Of a stretch of 64,000 bases of DNA, positions 1 through 8,682 are shown piece after piece (position 1 is the stretch's first letter; each line of letters begins with the position of its first letter). The translations under genes were made by a program, and so were the position numbers. The stretch comes from Nitrosomonadales bacterium (GTDB lineage Bacteria; Pseudomonadota; Gammaproteobacteria; Burkholderiales; Gallionellaceae): contig JACOUM010000003.1 in NCBI GenBank assembly GCA_016177795.1, positions 180,897 through 244,896 on the forward strand, read 5' to 3'. The notes beneath the pieces are model-generated. The model saw only the letters and a program-made list of their open reading frames with translations, did not search any database and was not told the origin of the DNA.

Positions 1-131
1 ATAGCCTGCTCATGCGCGCAGCAAGCCTGGATGGCCGGTTTGCTGCAACAGGAATCTGCGGCGTTTCCGGCTGTTTCCGCGAATTTGCCATAGCGTTCCT
101 GCACAACTTGACGGACTTCATCGGGTTTCAC
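1..131 (-). CDS. ArsM-like SAM-dependent methyltransferase, N-terminal part only (runs off left edge)
   Basis: About 43 codons are visible from a GTG start at 131, preceded by a strong GGGAGGAG ribosome binding site. The peptide begins VKPDEVRQVVQERYGKFAE and then has two cysteine pairs (DSCCS and ACCAHE). This layout, a helix with the RYGxxA motif followed by Cys pairs, is typical of the N-terminus of arsenite methyltransferases and related class I methyltransferases. The SAM-binding domain lies outside the window, so the substrate cannot be judged. It starts 24 nt after the DUF1638 gene and is probably the last visible gene of the corrinoid operon. A role in arsenic methylation is only one possibility. 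Confidence 0.55.
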   Translation of the reverse strand, partial: MKPDEVRQVVQERYGKFAETAGNAADSCCSKPAIQACCAHEQA

Positions 132-155
132 GACTTCTCCTCCCTTTTGAGGTTG

Positions 156-797
156 TTACGCCTTTGTCTGTGCCGTTGCTGCCTTTGCGGCGACCTTTTG
201 GGCTATTTCAAGATGCTCTTCCAGCACTGCGGAAGTTCCTGTCGTCTTTTCCAGCGCCAGCGAGAACACGTCGCAGAACTCGTTCGACTTGCCGATATAA
301 TAGTCGTCATTCCCGACCCCGGTATCGATGAAGAGCCCACGCCGGTAATGGGTAAAAAGTCTCCTGGCCATCTCCATCGGATCTTTGCCGTACTTCACCA
401 CCCGGTCCAGATGGTTTTCCTTGATGACCATTTCGGCCCCGATCTCCGCCCAGCCGGGACTCATGAACCAGGTACCAACTTCCTTGCGTATCGCCTCGCC
501 ATATTTTTGCGGCGTCATGAATATCTGGATGCAGTCATCCATCTGCGGCATCACCACCGGTATGTCGATTTCGTCCTCGATCCCTTCCAGTGCATTGCAA
601 AAACCGTAGCCGAGGAAGATCACGTCCACCTTATCCTTGATGGCATTCACATTTTCCAGGATGGTCTGTTTCATCTTTTTCGGATAGCAGTGGAGCGCCG
701 CCTCGAGATAGATGATCTCGGTAATACCGGGGATTTTGCTTAATAGCTTGTCCAGTTCAAGCTTCATGATGTCGCATGCAACAACGCCGATTCTCAT
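156..797 (-). CDS. DUF1638 family protein
   Basis: A 213-residue protein beginning MRIGVVACDIMKLELDKLL. I chose this start because GGAGGT lies about seven bases upstream; an upstream in-frame ATG at 812 overlaps that binding site. The protein contains YLEAALHCYPKKM, FLGYGFCNALEGI and MPQMDDCIQIFM, so it has several conserved cysteines and histidines compatible with metal or thiol chemistry. DUF1638 proteins are known mainly from methanogens and anaerobes, next to corrinoid methyltransferase genes, and their biochemical role is unknown. Here it follows the hydantoinase-like gene in the same orientation. Family assignment is fairly firm; function is not known. Confidence 0.75.
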   Translation of the reverse strand: MRIGVVACDIMKLELDKLLSKIPGITEIIYLEAALHCYPKKMKQTILENVNAIKDKVDVIFLGYGFCNALEGIEDEIDIPVVMPQMDDCIQIFMTPQKYGEAIRKEVGTWFMSPGWAEIGAEMVIKENHLDRVVKYGKDPMEMARRLFTHYRRGLFIDTGVGNDDYYIGKSNEFCDVFSLALEKTTGTSAVLEEHLEIAQKVAAKAATAQTKA

Positions 798-900
798 GGT
801 CGGGACCTCCATGGTTGAAGGGTATGCGGCCCATTCTCAAGCGACCCGTTCAATTTTCCAGACGAAACCATTTTCAAAATATGCTCCTCAAATGAGTGCT

Positions 901-2853
901 TCATACATACGGCTGACCGATGGACATTGCGGTCATCTTGAGTTCCAGAAAAATGGTTTTTCCCCAGCCGCTGGCGAGGGGGGCGGATTTTTCTTCGGTG
1001 TGCACGGTGGTTTCCAGATTTTTCCCGCCGGTTTCCGCTGCTTGGCGCTCTGCCGTTGTGCGCGCAAGTTGCTCGGCATAAATGATTGCCGGTTCCACAT
1101 CGTCGAAAACCTTGTGTTCGCCGGCGGCCACCACGGCAAAACCGACGGGGCGTAGCGGCCTCACGAAGACCTGCGCCATCGCGGTCACCCGTCCGGTAAC
1201 CGCGCCGGTGGCATTGGCGACTTCCGCATGTTCGGGCACCACCAGTTGCGCGCCCAGATCGCTTGCCACTCTTGGGAAATAGGCCTTGACCGGCGCGCCG
1301 ACCGCCACCAGTGGCCGGTTCAGTTTGAAGCTGGCCGCGATGCCCCCGTTGCAGCCCAGCCGCAGAAGGCTGTCGATGAGTTCGCGGCTCTCGCGCGCGG
1401 GCAGCGCGATCCCCTCTTCCTCCAGCGATTTCGCGGCGATATTGAATTTCAGTTTTTCGATTATCTTGTCAAGCAACAGCGCGATCAGCTGTTCCCGGTC
1501 CAACCCGGTCTTGTTTGCGTAAAACTTCATCGCCTCCTCGCACGCGGCGCGATCCCACAGATCGAGCGTTCCTTTAACATGCAGCAGATCAGTCGGGGTA
1601 AATGAGACCTCGGCCACAAAACCGAGTTTCACGAACTGGTCCAGGTTTACCGATGGTCCGGATATCATCTCGATGTCGGCGCGGTGCAGCACTTTGCCAG
1701 CCAGCGCCTCCAGCATCAGCCGCTCATATTTTCCGACCGCAAACGTAGGCATCTTCACCAGCATGAAGAAATCCAGATCCAGGCCCTTCAGCGCCGGTCC
1801 CTGCGTGGCCGCCAGCGATTTCAAGGCATCATTCAGCGCCGGACATTGGCTGGACGCCAGCGACAGCGGTACCACCCGGCGCGGACCGATATGAATTTCA
1901 TCCGCCGATTTCACCAGTATCCTGCTGTCGCCGCCGAGACCGGCGGTCCACATGTCAATCGAGCGCACGCGCGTCCGCCATCCGCCGACCACTGCGCCGT
2001 TCTCGCTGGCGGCCGGAATCGCGCCGCTGATAACGCCGATGTCGCTGGTGGTTCCGCCCATGTCAACCACTACCGCGTCGCTCAGGCCGGTCAACCAGCA
2101 GGCGCCGATTACGCTGGCCGCGGGGCCGGACAGCACGGTTTCGACCGGCCGACTGCGCGCCGATTTTTCGCTGATGAGCGATCCGTCGCCGCGCACCACC
2201 ATCAGGGGAGCGTGAATGTTGTTTTCCGCCATGATGTGCATTACCGCGTCCAGCAGCTCGCCAATGACGGGGAGCAGGCTTGCGTTGAGCGCCGCCGTGA
2301 CGGCGCGCTCCACCATGCCGACGCCGCTGGAAAGTTCGTGCCCGCAGACCACCGGGTGCGCGCATTCAGCCGCGATCAATTCCTTCAGTTGCAACTCGTG
2401 TGCGGCGTTGTAGATGCTGAAATACCCCGACACCGCGAACGCGTCCACCCGGTCTTTCATGCGCCTGACGGCCTTGCGGGCGGCGTCGCTATCAAGTGGT
2501 GCAGTTTCGCTTCCGCCGAGGTCATGCGCGCCGCGAATGACGGCAACCTCTTCCGCCGGGACGTTCGCGGGAAGCTTGAAACTGTTTTCGTCCGGCACGG
2601 CGATGATCAGGCCGACCCTGGAGCCCTTCCCTTCAACGACGCTGTTGGTGGCGAGTGTGGTGGAGAGCGACACCAGTTTGACTTCGGGGAACAGGCTGTT
2701 GTCCAGCGCAGCGAGGGAATTTTTTATGCCGATGCGCAGATCCTGCTTGGTGGTCAATGCCTTCGCCTTGGAAACCAGGCGGCGTTCGCTGAAATCAACA
2801 ATGACGCTGTCGGTGAACGTGCCGCCGGTATCGATGCCAATCCCGTACTTCAT
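901..2853 (-). CDS. Hydantoinase/oxoprolinase-family ASKHA ATPase of the corrinoid operon
   Basis: A 650-residue protein. The N-terminus MKYGIGIDTGGTFTDSVIVD is the Hydant_A_N phosphate-binding motif, and the central VVVDMGGTTSDIGVISG is the second phosphate motif of the acetate kinase/Hsp70/actin fold. Members of this family hydrolyse ATP to drive amide opening or carboxylation. Relatives are also found beside RACo-type activases in corrinoid methyltransferase clusters, where their job is not settled. It overlaps the 3' end of the RACo-like gene by four bases, which implies translational coupling. I infer an ATP-dependent accessory role in corrinoid activation or substrate conversion; a true hydantoinase is not excluded. 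Confidence 0.75.
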   Translation of the reverse strand: MKYGIGIDTGGTFTDSVIVDFSERRLVSKAKALTTKQDLRIGIKNSLAALDNSLFPEVKLVSLSTTLATNSVVEGKGSRVGLIIAVPDENSFKLPANVPAEEVAVIRGAHDLGGSETAPLDSDAARKAVRRMKDRVDAFAVSGYFSIYNAAHELQLKELIAAECAHPVVCGHELSSGVGMVERAVTAALNASLLPVIGELLDAVMHIMAENNIHAPLMVVRGDGSLISEKSARSRPVETVLSGPAASVIGACWLTGLSDAVVVDMGGTTSDIGVISGAIPAASENGAVVGGWRTRVRSIDMWTAGLGGDSRILVKSADEIHIGPRRVVPLSLASSQCPALNDALKSLAATQGPALKGLDLDFFMLVKMPTFAVGKYERLMLEALAGKVLHRADIEMISGPSVNLDQFVKLGFVAEVSFTPTDLLHVKGTLDLWDRAACEEAMKFYANKTGLDREQLIALLLDKIIEKLKFNIAAKSLEEEGIALPARESRELIDSLLRLGCNGGIAASFKLNRPLVAVGAPVKAYFPRVASDLGAQLVVPEHAEVANATGAVTGRVTAMAQVFVRPLRPVGFAVVAAGEHKVFDDVEPAIIYAEQLARTTAERQAAETGGKNLETTVHTEEKSAPLASGWGKTIFLELKMTAMSIGQPYV

Positions 2854-4685
2854 GCCGGACCGGCGTCAGGGAATGACAGGCATTTGGTGAACAGCTTGTC
2901 GTAATCGGGAAAGCACGACAGTTCGGTGTAGTCTATTTTTCGCGCCAGGCGCGCCGCTTCTTCGCGTTGCTCCTTCGACAGCAGGCACAGGATGGCGCCG
3001 GACTTGGACGAGTTGCCGATCAGGGTGACGCGGTCGAGCAGTTCTGTCGGTATCACCCCCATGCGGGCGAAACTTTCCATGCGCACATGGAAACCGAACG
3101 CACCGGCGATGTAGACGCGGTCGATGTCCTGCAGGCCGATGCCGAGCTTGCTTAACAGCACCAGTATGCCTGAAAGGATAGCGCCCTTGGCGAGCTGCAC
3201 CTGGCGGATGTCCTTCTGCGTTATGGCAATCGGCCCAAAGCCCTTCTTGCCGGCGCTGAGCACGAAACTGGCCGGTCCCTCGCCGCTCTGCAACCTATGT
3301 GCCCACGGCGGCGCATCCCCCGGCTGCAACTTCACGAAGCGCCCGGATGGCTGGACGATACCGGCCTTTACCAGTTCCCCCACGGCGTCGATGATGCCGC
3401 TGCCGCACAGTCCCACTGCCGCCTTGCCGCCGATGGTCTGGACTTCTACGTCGTCGTTTATGAAAACTTTTTCAATCGCGCCATTGGCCGCACGCATGCC
3501 GCAGCTGATATTCATTCCCTCCAGCGCCGGGCCGGCGGCGCACGAACAGGCGCATAGCTTTTCCTTCGAACTGAAAGCGATTTCACCATTGGTGCCGATA
3601 TCGATGAAAAGCGCCCGCTCGTCCTTGCCGGCCAATTCCGCGCTGAGAATGCCCGCCACGATGTCCGCCCCGATATACGCGGAAACGGACGGCAGGCAGT
3701 AGACCGTGCCGAACGGCGATATGGTGATCCCCAATTCCCGTGCCGTGACATTCACCCCGCAGGTGAAGGAGGGGACATAAGGGGATTTCCCGATGCCCGA
3801 CGGGTCGACGCCGAGCAGGAAATGCATCATGGTGGAATTCGCCGCCACCGCTATTTCGTAAATATTGCGCCGCTCCACCTCCGCATCCTGGCACGCCTCG
3901 CCGATGAGGGTGTCGATGCACTCCCGGATCATGCGGCTCAGTTCATCCAGTCCCTGCGAATGTTCACGCACATGCTGGATGCGGCTCAGCACGTCGAGGC
4001 CGTGGTTCTTCTGCGGGTTGATCATGGTGCACGCGGCCAGCTCTTCGCCGCTGACCAGATTCACCAGCGAGACCACCACCGTGGTGGTGCCGATATCGAC
4101 TGCCGCGCCGTAGCAAAGAGAAGCGGTATCGCCGGGTTCGATGCCGATGAGGTCTGCTCCCGCCGACACCAGGGTTGCCTTGAACCCGCTGCTGCGCAAC
4201 ACGCCGGGAATCTGTTGCAGCAGGGAGAGCGGCAGCTTTTCGGAAAGGCCGAGTCCGAGTGCCTGCTCCAGCCTCGAAACATCGTCCAGATTGTCTTCCA
4301 GCTTCGGCTTTTCGAGTTCGATGTATTTCTTGCCGATGTTCGGATTCAGGCAGAATTCCGGCATGCGCCCTTCGGACAGGATGCGGTGTTTTTTTCCGGC
4401 CATGCCCAGCACCTGGTAATCGGCCACGCCGGTGACTTTCGAGCGGCAGGCCAGCCTCACCCCCTGGGCAAGGTTTTCTGCGCTGATATGTTTGATCTCG
4501 TCTTCGTGCGGCTCATCCGCCCCGCCATCCACGAGTTGAACCAGGCATTTGCCGCAGGTGCCCTTGCCGCTGCACGACGACTCGATATCGATAAAGGCGT
4601 CGCGCGCCACCTGCATCAGGCAGTCGCCCATGGCGGCATCCACCACCTTGTTCTGCGGCAGAAATTTGATTTCCACTTTTCCCAT
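2850..4685 (-). CDS. RACo-like reductive activator of corrinoid proteins (2Fe-2S ferredoxin plus ASKHA domain, DUF4445)
   Basis: A 611-residue protein. The N-terminal domain has the plant-type 2Fe-2S ligands C38, C44, C47 and C80 (CSGKGTCGKC, then RLAC). The C-terminal two thirds carry AVDIGTTTVVVSLVNL and FIDIGTNGEIAF, the nucleotide-binding motifs of the DUF4445/ASKHA fold, and an Ala/Cys-rich CACSCAAGPALEGM segment. Known RACo proteins use ATP to reduce Co(II) corrinoids back to active Co(I) after accidental oxidation. It overlaps both neighbours, the methyltransferase upstream and the hydantoinase-like gene downstream. Its presence argues that the operon's corrinoid protein really cycles through Co(I). 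Confidence 0.88.
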   Translation of the reverse strand: MGKVEIKFLPQNKVVDAAMGDCLMQVARDAFIDIESSCSGKGTCGKCLVQLVDGGADEPHEDEIKHISAENLAQGVRLACRSKVTGVADYQVLGMAGKKHRILSEGRMPEFCLNPNIGKKYIELEKPKLEDNLDDVSRLEQALGLGLSEKLPLSLLQQIPGVLRSSGFKATLVSAGADLIGIEPGDTASLCYGAAVDIGTTTVVVSLVNLVSGEELAACTMINPQKNHGLDVLSRIQHVREHSQGLDELSRMIRECIDTLIGEACQDAEVERRNIYEIAVAANSTMMHFLLGVDPSGIGKSPYVPSFTCGVNVTARELGITISPFGTVYCLPSVSAYIGADIVAGILSAELAGKDERALFIDIGTNGEIAFSSKEKLCACSCAAGPALEGMNISCGMRAANGAIEKVFINDDVEVQTIGGKAAVGLCGSGIIDAVGELVKAGIVQPSGRFVKLQPGDAPPWAHRLQSGEGPASFVLSAGKKGFGPIAITQKDIRQVQLAKGAILSGILVLLSKLGIGLQDIDRVYIAGAFGFHVRMESFARMGVIPTELLDRVTLIGNSSKSGAILCLLSKEQREEAARLARKIDYTELSCFPDYDKLFTKCLSFPDAGPA

Positions 4686-5737
4686 TACCCTGCCTTTGTA
4701 TCCTGCCTGGTGTTAACGGTTGAACCGCCTTCAAGGATGGCTCTGGCAAGACCCCTGATATTTACCAAGGGTGTTCTCGGGCTGATGCCGCAGGCCGGTG
4801 AAAGTATCCCTACCCCGCCCCTCAAGCACCGCTCGCCGTGTTTCGTGATGTCATCCGGCTCGCCCTTTTCCAGCAGATAAGTGCTTACGTTACCCATGGA
4901 CACTTTAGCGGGAGCGAGTTCCTTGAGCGTCTTGATGCTGACCATGGCATCCACGCTGATGGATTCGGCGGCAATTTCGGACAACAGATTGCCGAGACAG
5001 CGCACGTCGCCGCAAATATGGACGATGGACGGGATGCCGTGTTTTTCCCGAAAATGCGTGACCAGGCGGTTGATGTATGGAATCGCAAACTCGGCAAAGG
5101 ATTTTTTTCCCAATATCTCGCCCGATGCCGACGGATCGGCGATGCAGATCACATCGGCACCCGCCTCGACCAGCGCGTCGCCAAAGCGGATGAGGTTCTC
5201 GTTGACGAACTCCATCAGCTTGTGTGAGTTTTCCCTGTCAGTAATCAACCCCTTGTAATAGACCATCGGCTCGATCAGGGATGAGGCCAGACTCACCGGG
5301 CCGGTGAGGTTTGCGATGACTGGTGTCTGCGGCGCCTCTTTTTTCAATATCCGTATCGCGTCGATGCAGACTCTGGCGCGCCCCTTGCCGGGATCGATGT
5401 TCTGCAGGCGCTCGATCTGGTCGAGGCGCTCGATGGCATATTCCGTGACACGCGGCTCGTTTCCCAGCGCGCCGAGGTCAACCTGCGCGCCCATCGCCTC
5501 GGCTTCCACGGTCATGCAGAAAGGCACGCCGGTATTTTCGATGCCGCCAACCCGGTTCGCAGCCAGTGTGAGGCGGGCCATCTTTTCGGGATCCGAGTGC
5601 GCCTCCGGCCACCAGCTTTCGGCGGCGTCCATGAGTTCGGTCACCGCCATGTTCATCATCCCGCCGGGGCAGATGAAGGGAGGCCGGTCGGCGGCATCAC
5701 CGCGCAACGCATTCAGCAGCCTGGTTTTTTCATTCAT
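4685..5737 (-). CDS. UroD-fold corrinoid methyltransferase (MtaA/CmuA-like)
   Basis: A 350-residue protein of the uroporphyrinogen decarboxylase superfamily. It has the zinc site used by methylcobamide:thiol methyltransferases: H240 and C242 in VHICGD, and C316 in SPACGIS. These zinc ligands are absent from true HemE decarboxylases, so haem synthesis is unlikely. In known systems such enzymes either move methyl groups from a substrate to a corrinoid protein or from the methylated corrinoid to a thiol. It is the second UroD-fold gene of the operon, suggesting that one copy is the substrate-side enzyme and the other the acceptor-side enzyme. Which is which cannot be told from sequence alone. 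Confidence 0.82.
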   Translation of the reverse strand: MNEKTRLLNALRGDAADRPPFICPGGMMNMAVTELMDAAESWWPEAHSDPEKMARLTLAANRVGGIENTGVPFCMTVEAEAMGAQVDLGALGNEPRVTEYAIERLDQIERLQNIDPGKGRARVCIDAIRILKKEAPQTPVIANLTGPVSLASSLIEPMVYYKGLITDRENSHKLMEFVNENLIRFGDALVEAGADVICIADPSASGEILGKKSFAEFAIPYINRLVTHFREKHGIPSIVHICGDVRCLGNLLSEIAAESISVDAMVSIKTLKELAPAKVSMGNVSTYLLEKGEPDDITKHGERCLRGGVGILSPACGISPRTPLVNIRGLARAILEGGSTVNTRQDTKAG

Positions 5738-5763
5738 GTCAGCCGCTCCTGTTCATCGCAACA

Positions 5764-6348
5764 TCACGATGATGTATGCGCGCTTTCCTTGTTGGTGATG
5801 CTGAAGGCCATTTGAAGGGCGACCGCACAGGCAACATAGAACAGTGCCACCGAGACATAGGAGCCATAGTATTGGGCCACGCGCGCCGCGTATTCCATTG
5901 CCGTCATGTCGTTAAAACGCCCGGAGAATACATAAAAGCTGGCGTTGGAAAACAGGAAAGCAAAACTGCTGGCTGCCCATGCCGTCAGAGCCAACCCGGC
6001 CAGTCCCTTGCCTTCCATGCTGTGTCGAGTCGCAAACCAGTGGCCGGCGAACCACAGGCTAGCATAGGTCGGAATGAGGAACCAGTAGGCCGGCGTCATG
6101 CACCAGTCGCTGATGCCCTGCACCGAGGTTGCGTAGTAATCCACCAGACCCGCTTCCAGCAGCAGCGCAATGAATACAGCCACGGATGCGCGCGCAAACT
6201 TGGCCAGATACAGGCCGCATAAAAAGAATACCGCGTAAGAAGCATCGGGCAGGGAAACTGCCGATCCGAAATGGTTATAACGGGTTGCTGCCATGGCCAG
6301 AATCAAGCCGGCAACCACCATCCCTATACGACTTTGAAATTGTTTCAC
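5764..6348 (-). CDS. btuM: BtuM-like cobalamin (corrinoid) transport membrane protein
   Basis: A 194-residue membrane protein with about six hydrophobic segments. I placed the start at a GTG (VKQFQSRIGMV) because AAGGAGG sits six bases upstream; a longer ORF reading extends to 6498 but overlaps the neighbouring methyltransferase gene. The segment ISDWCMTPAYWF has a cysteine at residue 83. BtuM of Thiobacillus denitrificans is a solitary ECF S-component-like cobalamin transporter whose conserved cysteine near position 80 coordinates cobalt; size, position and context agree. The gene is embedded between two corrinoid methyltransferase genes, which fits local supply of the cofactor. The family call is from memory of BtuM features, not from an alignment. 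Confidence 0.68.
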   Translation of the reverse strand: MKQFQSRIGMVVAGLILAMAATRYNHFGSAVSLPDASYAVFFLCGLYLAKFARASVAVFIALLLEAGLVDYYATSVQGISDWCMTPAYWFLIPTYASLWFAGHWFATRHSMEGKGLAGLALTAWAASSFAFLFSNASFYVFSGRFNDMTAMEYAARVAQYYGSYVSVALFYVACAVALQMAFSITNKESAHTSS

Positions 6349-6391
6349 TTGAACCTCCTTGGAATTGTTGATTGTTTGTCGGCAGGGGCTT

Positions 6392-7450
6392 CTAACTGTC
6401 ATACCTGCCATATTTGCGTGCCGCGTTGATGAGGGCATCGATGTTTTCCGGCGGAGTGTTGATCGGCACTTCGCACCCGCTACCCAGAATGAATCCAACC
6501 TTGTCGCCCATTTTTTCGCAGATCTCGCGCGCCTCGGCGTCTATCTCTTCGGGTGTATTCTTCAACAGGTTGGCCGGAATGACGTTGCCAACCAGAGCCA
6601 CGCGGTGCCCGGCCACCTTCTTCGCTTCACCCAGATCACACGCATCGAGACTCCAGATGTCGAAGTCTGCTTCCAGCATCGCCTTGAAATTTGGCGTGGT
6701 CTTGCCGCAGATGTGCAATACGGCGGGCATGCCGCCGCCGGTCTTGTGAACATGGTCGGCGAGCCGCTTGAGATAAGGCGCGACAAACTCCTTGAAATGA
6801 CGCGGACTCACCAGACTGCCGGAGCCGATGGGTTCCACGATGATCGGCAGTGCACCCCGTTTCAGGATTTCATCGATGAACTTTATGCCGGCCTGCGTAC
6901 ATATCTCCAGCAGTTCATGCACCCAGGCAGGGTTCTTGATCATATCCCGCGTCAGAAGCTCCACCGGATACAGTGCCGCCGCCGTGGTCAAAGGCCCGCC
7001 GAAAACAGTGCTGACCACCACTTCGCTGCCCACTTCCTTCACGCATATCTCGGTCGCCTCCATGTAAACGGGGAGACGGCCATCCTTGCTGAAATCGGGC
7101 AGTTTCAACTTGGAGATGTCAGAATGCTGCTTCAGGAAAGGCTCCTCAATCTGAGGGGCGTCTTCATCGAAAAACTTCATCTTTGTCCCCATTGCCTCGG
7201 CAAGGGTGGAGGTGGTCGAAAATATCAGAATAAGGTCATTTCCATAGCGGCGGAACGCAGCGACATGGGCCTTGCCCATGACTTTGCCGTCGCGGTTGTA
7301 AACGCCAACCGGAACCCCCAGTACACGGGCCGCATGGTTGAGTATCAGCGGAAAACAGGCGACACGTTGCGGCTTTTCGCCTTTCAGGTAACATAATACT
7401 CGCTCAAGCGAGCCTTGTGTATCGGCGGGAATGGCAGCAGTGGTATTCAT
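6392..7450 (-). CDS. UroD-fold corrinoid methyltransferase, paralogue adjacent to the corrinoid protein
   Basis: A 352-residue protein of the uroporphyrinogen decarboxylase superfamily. It carries the zinc motif H246-x-C248 (LHICGKT) and C326 (LGSGCEVPI), the same arrangement as MtaA, MtbA and related methyltransferases. It differs strongly from the other copy (4685-5737) and lies only 12 nt after the corrinoid protein gene, as cognate methyltransferases usually do. Substrates of relatives include methanol-derived, methylamine-derived, methylthiol and methoxyaryl groups. Nothing in the sequence names the substrate here. The zinc ligands make a haem-synthesis role unlikely. Confidence 0.84.
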   Translation of the reverse strand: MNTTAAIPADTQGSLERVLCYLKGEKPQRVACFPLILNHAARVLGVPVGVYNRDGKVMGKAHVAAFRRYGNDLILIFSTTSTLAEAMGTKMKFFDEDAPQIEEPFLKQHSDISKLKLPDFSKDGRLPVYMEATEICVKEVGSEVVVSTVFGGPLTTAAALYPVELLTRDMIKNPAWVHELLEICTQAGIKFIDEILKRGALPIIVEPIGSGSLVSPRHFKEFVAPYLKRLADHVHKTGGGMPAVLHICGKTTPNFKAMLEADFDIWSLDACDLGEAKKVAGHRVALVGNVIPANLLKNTPEEIDAEAREICEKMGDKVGFILGSGCEVPINTPPENIDALINAARKYGRYDS

Positions 7451-7462
7451 ATGGCCTCCTCG

Positions 7463-8122
7463 TCAGGCTGCGGCCTGCGCCAGCAGACTCTTGGATAATT
7501 TGATCGCGCCGGCCGCATTGTCCGCGTAGCCGTCTGCCCCTATCTTGTTGGCAAAGGCCTGCGAGATCGGCCCGCCGCCAATGATGACCTTGTAGGAATC
7601 CCGGATGCCCTCTTCCTTGAGCATCTCGATTACCGTCGCCATGCCGTCCATGGTAGTGGTCATCAGCGTGGAAAGACAGATCAGTTTCGCGCCAACCTCC
7701 TTGGCCTTTTCGACAAAACTGGCCAGCGGCACGTTTCTTCCGAGATCATGCACCTCGAAGCCGGCAGCATCCATCATGATCTTCACCAGGTTTTTCCCGA
7801 TGTCGTGAGTATCCCCCTCCACCACGCCGATGACCACCTTGTGCTTTTCGTGCGCATCGCTCTTCTTGAGATGCGGGCGAAGTATCTCTATTCCTGCGTA
7901 CATCGCATCGGAACAAATGAGCAGTTCCGGCACGAAGTATTCTTCCTTGTCGAACAGCACACCCGCCTGATTCATGCCGGCAATCAGTCCGTTGTTAATG
8001 GCGTCGTAGGCATCGTACTTGGCTTCCACAACTTCATTGGCAGCCTTGATGACGAGCGCCTCGTCCATCAGAAAAACGCCATCCATCAAATCCTTCAGAA
8101 TATCTCCTCGTTCCCTGGCCAT
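7463..8122 (-). CDS. Methyltransferase cognate corrinoid protein (B12-binding)
   Basis: A 219-residue two-domain corrinoid protein. Residues 1 to about 90 form the helical cap; residues 95 to 219 are the Rossmann-like B12 domain, with the base-off motif D104-x-H106-x-x-G109 (GDTHDIGK), then LICLSTLMTTTM and IIGGGPIS. H106 would replace the lower axial ligand of cobalt. Length and layout match MtaC/MtbC/MttC-type proteins. It is the first gene of the operon, with a strong binding site AAGGAGGG at 8129-8136. The structured leader (8244-8547) ends about 120 nt upstream. It presumably shuttles methyl groups between the two UroD-fold enzymes and is reactivated by the RACo-like protein. Confidence 0.92.
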   Translation of the reverse strand: MARERGDILKDLMDGVFLMDEALVIKAANEVVEAKYDAYDAINNGLIAGMNQAGVLFDKEEYFVPELLICSDAMYAGIEILRPHLKKSDAHEKHKVVIGVVEGDTHDIGKNLVKIMMDAAGFEVHDLGRNVPLASFVEKAKEVGAKLICLSTLMTTTMDGMATVIEMLKEEGIRDSYKVIIGGGPISQAFANKIGADGYADNAAGAIKLSKSLLAQAAA

Positions 8123-8243
8123 TTCAAACCCTCCTTCAAGTTATACGTTATCGAATCGAACCCTGTCAAAAATGCAACAACCGTGCTATTCAGCGTTCGA
8201 ATTTTTCAGGACGAGACATGGCAACCCCTGCCAAATTCAAACA

Positions 8244-8547
8244 GGCACGGCCAGAACGCGTGTAAGGAAAGACAGCTATGAGGAAATACGCACACAACTC
8301 CCGCACGGGATTTGCATGACAGGAGGCTCCGAACCCGATGATGCCAAGGAGTCGCCGCGAAACGGCTGGAGCTTCGCACCTCAATGATCTGCTGACCTGC
8401 TCACTGGCAGCGCTTTGATACGGTACATTCCGTCGCACCCGAACCGGGTCAGCTACACGATGGCCGTCAGACCCGGCTTACTTTCCATGAGGAAAGCAAG
8501 ACGGCGTTACGGCGAGCCAACCAGAAACCACTACGACAGCAGTGCGA
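8244..8547 (-). ncRNA. Structured leader RNA, copy 1, upstream of the corrinoid operon (candidate riboswitch or attenuator)
   Basis: This sequence is repeated at 13389-13692 upstream of the second operon, at roughly four fifths identity by eye. On the minus strand it can form at least three helices seen in both copies. Helix A pairs 8477-8486 with 8491-8500 (10 bp). Helix B pairs 8291-8302 with 8307-8318 (11 of 12 positions). Helix C pairs 8391-8397 with 8447-8453. A pyrimidine tract (plus coordinates 8264-8271) can pair with the Shine-Dalgarno of the corrinoid gene (8129-8136). I do not recognise a cobalamin riboswitch core or another known class. No protein is likely here; the only ORF, 8190-8438, is poor. 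Confidence 0.6.
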
Positions 8548-8556
8548 ATTCTAGCA
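8548..8556 (-). promoter_or_regulatory. Extended -10 promoter element for the corrinoid operon leader
   Basis: Reads TGCTAGAAT on the minus strand, an extended -10 (TGn plus TAGAAT), just at the edge of the conserved leader block. The equivalent position of copy 2 reads TGTTAGAAT. No good -35 hexamer is visible in either copy. The start of transcription would be near 8541. Confidence 0.4.
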
Positions 8557-8682
8557 GACATGACGTGAATATTGTTGAAATCATGAATGGCAAGAATTCA
8601 AATGAGGGCATCTGAAACAAGTCTCGTAACAGATGCCCATTCAAGCCCCTCAGGTAAATTGCACCCTTGCGAATACGGTCAA

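Noticed and set aside
1684..2904. Long plus-strand ORF of 406 codons
   Set aside because: It is antisense to the hydantoinase-like gene, has no family resemblance and low-complexity composition typical of shadow frames in GC-rich DNA.
8190..8438. Open frame (82 aa) across leader copy 1
   Set aside because: The similar frame in copy 2 (within 13497-13871) is only open in the shared block; changes between copies fit RNA pairing better than codon conservation, and no binding site is present.
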